The notes under the pieces were generated by a model. The model was not told where the DNA came from, made no database searches, and saw nothing but the letters and a program-made list of their open reading frames with translations. Positions 22,957 to 33,817 of a DNA stretch of 64,000 nucleotides are shown one piece after another (position 1 is the first letter of the stretch; every line of letters starts with the position of its first letter). The stretch is from Oscheius tipulae (taxonomy: Eukaryota; Nematoda; Chromadorea; Rhabditida; Rhabditidae). The stretch is taken from positions 2,480,001 to 2,544,000 of the forward strand of contig JASJZH010000006.1 of assembly GCA_037178975.1 (NCBI GenBank). The letters are read 5' to 3'. Both the position numbers and the translations under genes were made by a program.

Positions 22957-25900
22957 ATGGTGTAAGTTCGACTTTCACACTTGCTTCAAACTGACCCTTG
23001 ACTGGGTGACCTCATGCTCTTAATCGCGCTATTCACACATTGGGCAGCATCTTTTGAGAGGCTGCTAGGTTGACCTTGTCTGGGCTATTGATCGATCTAA
23101 TTGCTTGTCTGAGTTGACTCCTACAGATTATAAAAACCCAATTAAGAAGAGCCATTTTACTAGTTTTGTACTAAATGGCCATCTCTGACTGGTCATCACA
23201 GCCATTTATGGGATATTGTGCTCGGAGACCTAGCGCTCTGCAATGGGCTACGCATTAGCGTATGTAAACAAGAGCATCACGTTATAGAGCCGTGCCTAAA
23301 TAGGCTTCGTAGAAATTTTTGTAAGAAACTCAAATTAGCTGATAAGTATATTTATATTCATTGAAAAATCAAATTACATGGGTATCCGGGGCTCTATAAA
23401 CGATGCATGCCAACTACACGCGATATACGTAATTCCCTAGTTGCGTGGTGGTCATCCTCTTATTGCCTAACAGCCTTAGCGGGGCATTGTGGTCTGGACG
23501 CATAAGGCCAGCCCTCGAGCGGCCATCCAGCCTCATCTCCTCGAACGACTACGCACTCGGACATCTGTTTCCTGAGTTCTTGCTACAAGCTGCCCGGATA
23601 GACGGCGCTGCCGCCGGTTCGGCTCATATTTGTTTACCTCCAGGATTGTGCTTGGACAGCCTAGCATTAGGCTTCTCCTTTCTTTTCTTGTTTATACCCA
23701 AGTTCGACGGCAGCTGGACGCTGCCACTGTCCGGACAATGCTGTCCTGTACTGCTAGACCTATTTCCACGCTGCCACGGACTCGAAGCTATAGATACCAG
23801 AATTATGTTGCTTGGTCAGTTTTCCTAGTATGTTTGGAGAAGAAATGGTATATCTAAAGCACCAGAAGCTCAAGGCCTTGTTTAGTTTTCTATTTGTAGC
23901 TGCGCGAACCAGAGATTAGTTACAAGATCAACAGTAGGTCAAAGGCGGAACGCCGCCACCAGACGCAACTTCTCCTTGCTTTTGCAGCGAAAGTGTGATG
24001 GACCAAGCAGTTGTTGTCAGGTGAGAGATAACTGATCAAATCCGCGGTCTGATCATGTCACTTTTTTTGTAACAACTGTGTTCTGGTCTGCAACAAAGAT
24101 TTTCACGAGAGATCCTTCCTTTGTCCATTGTGTGAAGTGTCTCTATCGGGAAGCTAATAATCCAGTTTTTGCCTCTGGATGAGGCAAACAAAAAGGTGGC
24201 AAAGTCTTACGAGAAAAGGAAGCAGGTTTTTGCTTTGAGTTGTTCCAGAATACAATAGCTGACGGTTAGCATCATAGATATTAGACAGGTTCTTAATCAC
24301 TCTTGTTTATGAAACTAACATCTCTGGTCATCTTAACAGTTGCATGGTATATACAACTTCCGCAACATGCGTGTGACTTCCGGTGTTTACTATAGTTCTT
24401 CACACCCCGTAGCCTTGAGACCTGTCGCGAGATCGCCGTTCAATCATTTGTGTGTCATTCCGCGAGAAGAACCAATAATTAACATGTTCTGGAAGAATAA
24501 TGCCTAGCGGTTTTCTTTGAATTCACACGCGCTTCACGTCCGGACAAGCAGTTTTTTTGTTTGTCTAAGCTTCTTGTCCGGGTGTCAGGTGTGGTACGAG
24601 GAGAGGAAAAACTGAGCGGCAAAGAGTTTAGAGCAGGAAAGCGGAAAAGATTAAAGTTTTTTTCAGCGACTCTACACTCATTCAAGCAAATGCGGAGGTT
24701 ATGGTCTATAATGACGCTGCCAAGCGATGGGATTCGCCCAACGGCAACGATGGCATCGCCGTTGTTCAAATCGTTAGAAACCTAAACACTCATACTTTTA
24801 GGATAATTGCTGTTAGCAACATGGTAGGAGTTTTTATGTTTTTTTTTCGAAACTTATCTTACAGAGCAATTCTATAGTTCTTAACTGCAACATCCATCAC
24901 AAGCTGAAGTATCACACGGCTACACCTACCTTTCACCAATGGAGAGACGAGCATAGACAGGTGAGAATCAAAAAATCGAGAAACGGAACAAAAACCGGGG
25001 TGTTTGCAAGCTCTTTTGGAGAACCGCGGTTGACAGCCGTCTGAGGCTCCGAGCCGCTCCGTATCCGCACAAAAACTCTTGTGTCCACTATGCAGCTGGC
25101 CATGATTAGTTCGAGCTGATCGACTGTCTTCGCCTCATTGCTTCTCCCCACTCCCATTACCATTTTCCAGGTATACGGCTTGAATTTTTCCAACGGGGAG
25201 GAGGCTCGACAGTTCGTGGTCGCCATGAGTGACGCTATAAATCATCTCAATGGAATCCAGCAGAATGGCTATGCTCAGAGCGAATATCAACAGATTCATC
25301 ACGGTTGGTTCCCAGTTTTACTATTTAAAGTAACGCAATCAGACAAATGCACATGTTTCCATTGCGAGCCGCACCGATTTAGGGATTATTTTCTCCTTGT
25401 GGGCGAGCCAGTTTCGTGAGACCGATTCGGTGTCTCATCGTTGCTCATGCTAGCGATTTTGACCCAACAATGGTACTCTCCTGTATTTTCTGCTGTTCTC
25501 AAGAACCTAAAACTAGCGTAATGTTTTCGCGAGAGATCGTCGCGCCGAAAGACGAACGTGAGTAATCAACCTGCGTAGTGATCTATCAAAACGAACCCTT
25601 ATTTTGCCGTCAGCTCTAATGAGTCATATTTCAGACAATGTCTATCAAGACCCCCATCAACACATGCCCCAGAATCATTCGGCACCTACCTTCAGAGACC
25701 ACGAAGATCCTCATGGTTTACACCCTAATTTTAGGTAATTCCCTCTTTGTAAACAGTCTTTGCAAACTGGTATTTTGCAGAAAGTCTTCCCATTCCGTCC
25801 AAGGTAGTCATCAGCTGACTCAGCAGCAAAGACGGTCATCACAAAGCTCGAACTCTTCGTCGAACGCCGGCTTATCAGGGATGATGTCACAAGTGAGTGC

Positions 25901-26745
25901 TCTCCCAATTTTTTCAAATGAGACCTCTCCAGATGTCTGTTAACGCTCCCAGAGCGAACAATGTTCCTCCTGCCCCCGCACCACCTCCAATCAGTAATGC
26001 TCCTCCAGCTCCACCACCGCCTCCAGCTAATCTTGCCACCGCTCCAGTCAAAGCTCCTCCTGCCCCTCCTCCACCTCCTCCGAATCTTATGGCCGGCGGA
26101 GGATTGCCATCCAACTTGGGCGATCAGCTGAAGAGTCGCATGGGCAACTTGAAGCCAGTCGGAGCGGCCAATGGTACTACAGCTTCTTCTTCTGCTGCGG
26201 CTCCTCCACCTCCAGCGCCAACCTCCTCAGCCCGTAAGCCTTCACTTAGAGGATTTTATTTTGAATGTTCTAGCCGACTTCCTGAAAGAGCTGGAGAAGA
26301 GTTTTAAAAACAGGAAGGCAAACCAAGCAAAGGCCGATGCAGTTGACAACAAGTCGAACACGAGCAATGGATCCTCGGATAGCGGAGTCTTCCCTCCTGC
26401 CACTAAGGCGAAAGTCAACGGAACGGCAAATACCAGTAGTCCTAAGACCCATAGAAAGTGAGAATTTCTTTACTTTACAAAATAAACAAATAATTTAAGA
26501 GCTCCATCCGCTTCGTCCATTTCCTCACAAGAAGAGAGTATAGTGAAAGCTGTCAACGGTGCAGTGAACGGTCTGAGCCAGGGACCTGTGACGGCTGAGA
26601 TTCTAGACAAGTACTTTTGTTTTATTAGTATTTTAATCATTCTCTCTTCAGGTTCCGAGCCGAGCTGATGGCCGAGGTCAGACTGGAAATTAACAAGGCT
26701 AAACAGGACATCATCGAGGCAATCCGCGCAGAAATGAGGAGATGA
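22957..26745 (+). CDS. unc-34: Ena/VASP family actin regulator
   Basis: Promotes actin filament elongation at leading edges and in axon guidance. The first coding exon supplies only ATGGT (22957-22961, before GTAAG); exon 24667-24823 then reads DSTLIQANAEVMVYNDAAKR. The EVH1 domain continues with RIIAVSNM, LNCNIHHKLKYHTATPTFHQ then WRDEHRQ, and VYGLNFSNGEEARQFVVAM. A Q/S-rich linker, a proline-rich core (repeated PPAPPPPP, 25933-26233) and an EVH2 follow. The EVH2 has an LKELEKSFKNRK block (F-actin binding like) and a C-terminal tetramerising coiled coil, RAELMAEVRLEINKAKQDII. Exons: 24865-24960, 25171-25303, 25635-25734, 25781-25892, 25933-26233, 26274-26457, 26500-26610, 26652-26745. All phases agree. 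The 1.7-kb first intron is the longest. Confidence 0.95.
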
Positions 26746-27267
26746 ACACTTCTTGCTCCTCTACTGTTTCCTTCCGGGTTATTTTCTAAGTTCTGTTAAG
26801 TTTTCTACACGTACAGGACGGTGCTTTGCTTTTATATTCAGTTGTGTCTGACTCCGTTGATCCTTTCTCGATCTATAGGTGTAAATACTATGCTCAACCG
26901 GCCGCCCACGGCAGGGAAAGTAGTCCTTTACCGGGACTTCACTCCTCATCTCTCCTCCCTCTTAAACAGAAACCAAAAGTTCCGTCACATTGTTGTCATA
27001 TACTTCATAGTCACTTTGACCCCTTATAGTCATTTGATTATGTTCACATGTATACTGGTGATTTTTTTTTATTATGTCTGACTTTCTCCCATCTGATTAA
27101 CTTTTGGGTGTTAACAATTACCTTTCCTTTTTAACAGACAGCAAGAGATATCGGATTGGTAAGATTTCTAGGCAGAGTGACACCAACTTTGACATTGCTG
27201 TTCTGGAGTCTATATCAAACGATGTCTAATATAATTACGATGAAGTTTTCGTCCGATGATAATGTAT

Positions 27268-27273
27268 AATAAA
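27268..27273 (+). terminator. Poly(A) signal, probably Ena/VASP
   Basis: AATAAA about 520 nt after the Ena/VASP stop, with no earlier perfect copy noticed in a plausible position. Confidence 0.5.
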
Positions 27274-27851
27274 GCTAATACTTTTAACCTGTTTACAACC
27301 TAAACACTGGAAGTGGGAGAAATATTAGTATAGCCATTCAACGTCTAGAAGATTACCAGAAGGGGGAAGTAACTAATATAGTTTACTAAACAATACAATC
27401 ATCTGACTAGCGAAAGGCACACGTCTGTACTCAAACTGGACTCACAAAATTAGAATCTAGCTATAAACAAAAGATCTCTTTGGAAGGCGATGCAAAAAGG
27501 CATAGTTTCTAATATTCAAAAGTTCATAAAAGGCAAAATGTCGAACCATGCGCTACACTAAATCTTCACACTGTGACAAGTCATGATCTTTTGAAACACT
27601 CTCTAAAACATGTCTCTGAGTCTATTTCAGCCAAGCAGTACCAACATCGTTCACTAACATATTTTCAATATTTCGAATACTTTTGGCAATAGTTAAATTT
27701 CACCCATGCTTTTTTGTTGCTTCTTGTTTGTCTGATGTGAAGCTCAGCGAAGACCTTATCTTTGGAACACAGTGCGGGTTTAGAGGGCTTCGCTGTATTA
27801 AAACTAGACAATTTCTTGTCTTTAATGAAAAAAAACGGCTTTGTGGTCGGA

Positions 27852-28129
27852 TTTAATAGACATAGAGATGTTTGCACGTATCCCGGCTATCAATAGTCTT
27901 ATCTCTGAAGCACAATGCGGTCCTAATGGTGCGGAAGTGATTAAAAAGGTGAACACCTGTCAATTTTTCTTCTTTGTTGAGACAAGGGTCTTTAATAGAC
28001 AGAGAGATGTTTGTACGTGTTCCCGGTTATCAAATGTTTTATCCCTGAAGCACAATGGGGTACAAAAGGTGCGGTAGTGATAAAAAAGGGCGGATGGCTG
28101 TCAATTTTTCTTCTTTCTTAAGACAATGG
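27852..28129. repeat. Two-copy 139-bp tandem duplication
   Basis: Copy 1 (27852-27990) and copy 2 (27991-28129) both begin TTTAATAGACA and carry GAGATGTTTG, CCCGGNTATCAA, TGAAGCACAATG, GGTGCGGNAGTGAT and GTCAATTTTTCTTCTTT in the same order, at roughly 85% identity by eye. No coding frame is shared. Confidence 0.8.
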
Positions 28130-28590
28130 TTATACGTTTTCCATTTCGATGTAGACTATGCAGTTTACACTGCCTAAAACTATTTTGGTTGCAGCTTGAT
28201 GAAACTCTTCTCATCCTGTTTTCATGTTTTGCTTAATTTGAAGCAATGCGTTTGATTATCCTTGTGCATATATGGCAAAATATGCGGTAAAGACGAATTT
28301 CCGTTTCCCAAAAACTATTTTGCGGAACAGACGCAAAATTTCCTCTCTGTTTCCAATATTACGATTTATATTACAAATTGCTGGCGTATTTCTGTCTATC
28401 AGAGTTCCGAAACCATTCTGAATGTTTCGAGCTCGGAACGATTTATTGGCTTTCAGAACCACGACGTGATTATAGTGAATAACACATGGCCTGATCGACA
28501 TACTGTAGCTTTTCACCAACGCCTATAAAAGGCTTGCCTTTTCAATGGATTTAGCGTTCTTCACCTTTTCTCTGCCAGAACTTTGCCTCT

Positions 28591-30872
28591 ATGGTTGATC
28601 AAAGCATATATTCCAGGATGCCTCAAGCCGTATCGATTGTAAACTTCAATGAAGGTTCAAATCGTGCATACACATTGAATGTGAAGGCCTTGGAAAATAT
28701 TCTTGGGAATCGTGCAATCGCCAACAAGAAGGTTAATCATAGTTTACACAATCGTAACATTTGTTATTAAGGTGGCTTTAATCTCAGTTGCCGGTGCCTT
28801 CAGAAAAGGCAAAAGCTTTCTACTCAACTTTTTCATCGCCTATATGGATTGGCTGATAAAGGGACAGAAGGGGGATTGGCTAAACGAGAAGACTTCGCTC
28901 GACAAGTTCCACTACAAGGGTGGAACTCAGCGTGACACCAACGGCATCCTCATGTGGGATACCCCGTATCAATTCGAAACTCCCGATGGTGAAGAGGTTG
29001 ACAAACTGATCTTTTTTTTAAAATATTTTTGATTTTTCAGATTGTCGTTCTCTTCATGGATACCCAGGGCACGTTTGATCATCAGAGCTCTGTTCAGGAT
29101 TGTACTACCGTCTTCGCCCTGAGTACTCTTCTATCGTCCGTTCAAATATTCAATGTGAGCGGTCAAATCCAAGAGGACGATTTGAACAATCTGCGTCTCT
29201 TCACTGAATACGCAAAACTGGCTGGTGATCAGGAGAATCAGTCGCAGAACCCGTTCCAGAAGCTGCTCTTTCTGGTCAGAGACTGGCCAAACTCGGACGA
29301 GATTGCCTACGGTTTCGAAGGAGGTCAAGAATATCTCGATGATGTCATGAAAGTGTCAAAAACACAGAAGAAAGAACTTCAAAACGTCCGGATAAACTTG
29401 CAGACTTCTTTCGAAAGCCTTGATGCGTTTCTAATGCCTCACCCTGGTCTCACCATCTCCAAAAACAACTCTCAGAAGGTTCTCGGTGGTAGGTCGAATG
29501 ATTTCTATTTGAGAAAAGCTTGGTTTAAGAAAAGGTGGAAGAAGATTTCATGGAACAAATGGAAGTCTTTGTGCCGTCGTTCTTTTCAGATGACCAGTTG
29601 GTCGCGAAGACCATTAACGCAAAAGCCATTTCATGTGGACAGCTTCTAGAACTGTTCAAGGTTAGCAAACGGAGTCTCTAAAAACTAAAACGTTGTTCAG
29701 GCATATATGGACATCTTTAATAGCGATGAGCTCCCAAAACCTCAAACAATCCTCGAAGCGACCGTGAAAGCTGTTCTTATTGCAGCTGAACAGAATGCCA
29801 AAAAGGAGTATGACGACTACATGAAAAAAGTGAAAGAGTTTTAGCATAATACCACTTTTTAATTCAGAAAACGGCCGAACATCCAAATCTCGCCGTCCTG
29901 AGCACTCTTGATCAGCTGCACAAAGAAGCAGAATCTCGAATGTTGAAGAAGTTCGGTGAACGCCCAAAGCTTGGAGACGAAAACGCTGTTGCAGGTGTCA
30001 AGGAAGCACTCCGCCAGCATTGTCAGGTACGACGTATCACATTAGTAAAACAGTGGATTTTGCAGAGAATGTATGTTACCTACAAAAAGACGGTCACTGA
30101 CAACCTTCGCCTAGCAGAAGAGAAGAAGCGTCTTGAAGAAACGAAGAAGAAACAAATGGAAGAGCAAGAGAAGGAAAGGAAGAGAATCAAGGCTGCAGAA
30201 GAAAGTCTGAGGATTGAACGTGAAGCTCAAGAAAGAAGACGCAAGGAGCAAGAAGAGATTTTGAGAAGACAACGGGAAGAATACGAAAGGCAACGTCAAG
30301 CTGATGAGGAACGAATGCGTCGAGAAGAGCAGGAGAGACAGAGAAGACAGCGTGAAGCAGAGGAAAAACTCAGACAGGAGCGTCTTGAAATGGAGAGACA
30401 GGACCAACAGCGTCGTGTATGTCCTATAGCTTACTTAGTTCTGTATCAGTTGATTTTAGGCTGAAGAAGCAGAGCGACAACGACAAAGAGAACAGGAGTA
30501 TATTGAAATGCAGAGACAGGAGCAACAGCGTCGTGTATCCTATAGCCTACTTACTTCTGTATCACTTGATTTTAGACTGAAGAAGCAGAGCGACAACGAC
30601 AAAGGGACCTGGAAATGCAAAGACAACAACAAGAGTTTCAGCGAGAGCTGGAAAGGATCAAAGCTGCTCAGCGAACACAGCCCACCGGTTATAGGCCTTC
30701 GTTCTCTCCTAGCTACCCCAGCTACGATAACGAAAGCCCTTCCTATCCCAGTGGTCCCTCTCTTCGTAATGGAGTGCGGGAAGAGAAATATATTTCCCGT
30801 GCAGGAAACGAATGCACTCGTTATCGAGCTGCTAACGGCAGATTTGTTAGTAGAGACAACGCTTTTGACTAA
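28591..30872 (+). CDS. Atlastin/GBP-family GTPase with coiled-coil tail and no TM hairpin
   Basis: Dynamin-superfamily GTPase. Motifs: P-loop GAFRKGKSFLLNFFI, RGGT-like KGGTQRDTNGILMW, G3 VLFMDTQGTFD, then TVFALSTLLSSVQIFNVS, QEDDLNNLRLFTEYAKLA, G4 FLVRDWPN and LMPHPGLTI, followed by the helical middle domain (SCGQLLELFKAYMDIF, ATVKAVLIAAEQNA). All are atlastin-like. Atlastins then have two membrane helices; here the chain runs into about 100 residues of charged R/E/Q heptads (REEYERQRQADEERMR), a P/S/Y linker and RAGNECTRYRAANGRFVSR, with no hydrophobic segment. Exons: 28591-28731, 28772-28996, 29041-29488, 29530-29660, 29701-29829, 29868-30026, 30066-30416, 30460-30534, 30576-30872. Last two tail exons arose by tandem duplication. 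It may be a soluble, GBP-like offshoot. Confidence 0.9.
30405..30606 (+). repeat. Tandem exon-plus-intron duplication in the GTPase tail
   Basis: The block from CAACAGCGTCGT through a short intron to CTGAAGAAGCAGAGCGACAA occurs twice, with the second copy starting at 30523. Introns 30417-30459 and 30535-30575 differ by only a few bases, which is unusual for introns and indicates a recent event. Confidence 0.85.
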
Positions 30873-31061
30873 CTGTGTAGTGTACTGCTTATTACAAATT
30901 AATCAATAATTTGAATGTATCAGTAGTACATTTAAGCTATCCACCTATTTGTCCCACATTTTACCTTTTTTAATAATCTTATGTATACACATATATTTCT
31001 AGGACGCTTCGTTTTATTTATACCTGAGATGAGTATACACCAGATCAGACTATTATGGTTC

Positions 31062-32484
31062 CTATATAGGAATTCTATTTACACGTAGCCATGGCTTTTC
31101 TTGAGTAGCATGTGGCGATGGTCGTCCATCAGGCTGCGGAGGTGGGACCGTTCCTTTGCATGTGTACATTTTGCTCAACGTTGGAAGATACAAGTTGTAA
31201 AGCACAGGATCGTTAATGCACATTGTACCACCTCCTCTATCCATTTGATGAGTCTGAAAATCTTCACCTATGACATCAAATTTATCATCCCTGTCTATTG
31301 ATATCTCCAATGCAGACCCAGGGCAGTGTCACCTTTCCGGGCAGAGCAAATGAAACAGCATATTTGGAATGATCGTAATAGTTGCTGAAAGTTAGACCAA
31401 ACGGCAGGCTAACATCTTCGACATTGAGAACTTCTGTTGTCCCATCGACACTGCACCAAGAAAACAGATTGGCCGACTCATTGCTGGCATGCTGCCACGT
31501 CTCCACCTCCAGATTTGTTGACAATTTTGGAGCAACGAGGTCATAGTACAAGTCTTAGATTACATTATCGGTGACAATACTTTGTTCTGTACCTTTGCCC
31601 CATTTTCCACTTTTTGCGAAACTGGTGAATTTCTGACCACCCATTGATTTGAGATTAATGATCCGATAGAAAGGGGGCTGGGCGTTGTAGAGGCCGTGTT
31701 GGACTCTTGTTAGGAAGGGGAAGTTGTTTGCAAAAACTGTCGGTACGTTCATTTCGTAGACGAAGGGCTCATTATACCATAGTTGCTGGGCTAGAACGAA
31801 GATATGCCACAGCACAGTAACTTACAAATGTCTGACAGAGTGTCATAGGAAAACGTGATGCAGATGCCCATCTGCGCATAAGTATGGGCATTTGGTGGAT
31901 ATTCATATGTCCAATTTGAGGGGAACTTGGGAATCGAATGTATTAACCAGTAACCGCTTTGTTGATCAAACACGCTGACTCCTAAATTTTAAAACTTTCT
32001 TGCTTGCATCTGATACACACCCTTAGTATGTCCACTGTCATCGCTCCAGACGGTACTGTTAGGAAACTCGTCGTTGTACATTATCGAGAAAGTCTAAAAA
32101 ATGGATAACGTTGGTCGCAAAGAAGTTAACATTCTCCGGACTCGACTGATAGAAGTGTTGGAGAGTATAGAAAACAGCATGGTCTCCAGTCTCCATACCA
32201 ACAGACGGTTGGATCTAAGTTAGAACTAAAGTGTTCCAATCTAAAGTTTATACCCATTGGCCTCTGGCATTTGAATCCAGATACAAGAATCCTGTACCGT
32301 TAGCAATATGAGGATTCGTGTTTGCTTTGATTTTTGGCATTTTGTAGAAAACGAACCTGGAAAAGACTGTTGGACTACCGAGAAGTACTTACCAGTCGAT
32401 CTTGTTGTTGTTCATATCCATACATGACACATCGGCAAATGTACATTCTATATACAAGGAAATAAGGAAAAGCAAAAACTTCAT
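31062..32484 (-). CDS. Deoxyribonuclease II family protein (secreted acid DNase)
   Basis: Divalent-cation-independent acid endonuclease of the phospholipase D-like fold; secreted copies are expanded in Trichinellida. Signal peptide [17 protein letters not shown] (ATG 32484), then [10 protein letters not shown] and GHTKGV (first HxK catalytic motif, across the 31980-32030 intron). Next come [53 protein letters not shown] (second HxK), [11 protein letters not shown] and DRGGGTMC. Both catalytic histidines are present. The intron before THQMDRGGG begins with GG instead of GT, yet splicing it out restores the exact family spacing between NR and RGGG. Either a non-canonical donor, a damaged allele or a sequence error. 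TTTATT at 31013-31018 gives a minus-strand AATAAA. Confidence 0.92.
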
Positions 32485-33817
32485 CCTAAAATGGAACCAG
32501 TCAGATGTCTGTACTAGACCAAAGTTTCAGAGACCACGTGTTGATAAGACAAGATAAAGACTGGTTGAGATGTCAGTCTCTTGGTGTAGGTTTTGAGGAA
32601 AGTGTTTTCAACAAATGATAGGGGCATACATCAAAGTGGCGGAAGATAGCAATTGGGGCGGGGACCCTCCCAGGTTGCACATGGTCTACAGTTCGACTGC
32701 GTAATTGATGATTAGATAAGCACGTGTCATGTGCAGGTGGCTCTTTGTACAAGAAAGATAGCAACTCTGCAGAGGGTCAATCCGAGAAAAGAGATAGGTA
32801 ATCAACTCGTGCATCAGAAAAGACTATGTCAATGATTTATAGGCTCCCTACAAGAATAGACTGATTGTGTTCTGGAGCATATGGAAAAAATTTGAGGAGC
32901 TACTTGGGAAAAGTTGAAGGAGCTGTTTGTAATTTCTCTGGTGTATAGGACATTTGTTTGAATACAAAAATTACTGTTGGTTACCACTTTTGTAGAAAGT
33001 GTCAGCAGAATCGTCTGTGAACCATTTATAAAGAAACTCAGAAATTTTTTGTTTACACGATTGTTTACAGCCAGCTGTTATCGCTCAGATTTAAAAGACG
33101 TATCCATAAAGGCAGTGTAGATCCCCAAATAGCCAGGAAACAAAGTCCAGTATCTACTCGCTTTTGCGTTTTCCAAATTGGCATTTTGTTTTTATTGATA
33201 ATTACAGAAATTTACCGTAAGTATCGCTATTTGTTGAGCAGTTGAGCCAATTTCTTATAGTTTTCTTATAACTTGAGAATCAATGCAGATTTATGTTTGC
33301 TTCACTCTACGATTGTGAAAACACTGTTTGGAGCTACTAAGCATTCACAAATCTTGCTTCAAAATGTGTACCTCAAGAACTATTACTTGTCGCATTCAAA
33401 TAATTACCAACGTCAGGCGACCGCGGCGAGACATTTGGCAGTGGGGCGCGCTTGGCCTGGTTTCACATGTGATTGGAGTCTCATATCTCTCCCGCATCAG
33501 CGGCGATCTTGTTTAGATTTTTCAATCCAGTTTCAATTTGATTTTCTGCCTTAACCAGTTTCGCCAAGTGGTGGACCTATTATCATTTCACAATACCCTA
33601 TTTTGGAGAATTTCACTTCACCATACTATAACCAAATTAGCGCTACAAAAAACTCATTTTCTGAAATGTCGCAGCTCCCGACTGCCTGCTATTGATCATC
33701 AGCGCCCGCACGGAACGTTGACAATGTCCAACTGTCGGGCTTAATTTTCTTGCACTCATTATAATGTCATTTTAACTAAAACATATGGTTTTCAGCTCGT
33801 CCACGACGGCCAGGCTC
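32485..33817. other. Divergent intergenic region between DNase II and RNase T2
   Basis: About 1.3 kb holding the divergent promoters of the minus-strand DNase II gene and the plus-strand RNase gene. No further gene was seen. TATATGGTTTTCAG just upstream of the RNase start at 33818 resembles a splice (possibly trans-splice) acceptor. Confidence 0.5.

Larger units (their letters stand above)
26746..28590. other. Ena/VASP 3'UTR and intergenic stretch
   Basis: The first 500 bp are presumably 3'UTR, ending at the AATAAA at 27268-27273. Beyond that only a 139-bp tandem duplication (27852-28129) stands out. Short ORFs are unconvincing. Confidence 0.5.

Noticed and set aside
23445-23828. 127-codon plus-strand ORF within the first Ena/VASP intron
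   Set aside because: No domain, overlapping alternative frames equally open; probably chance in GC-richer intron.
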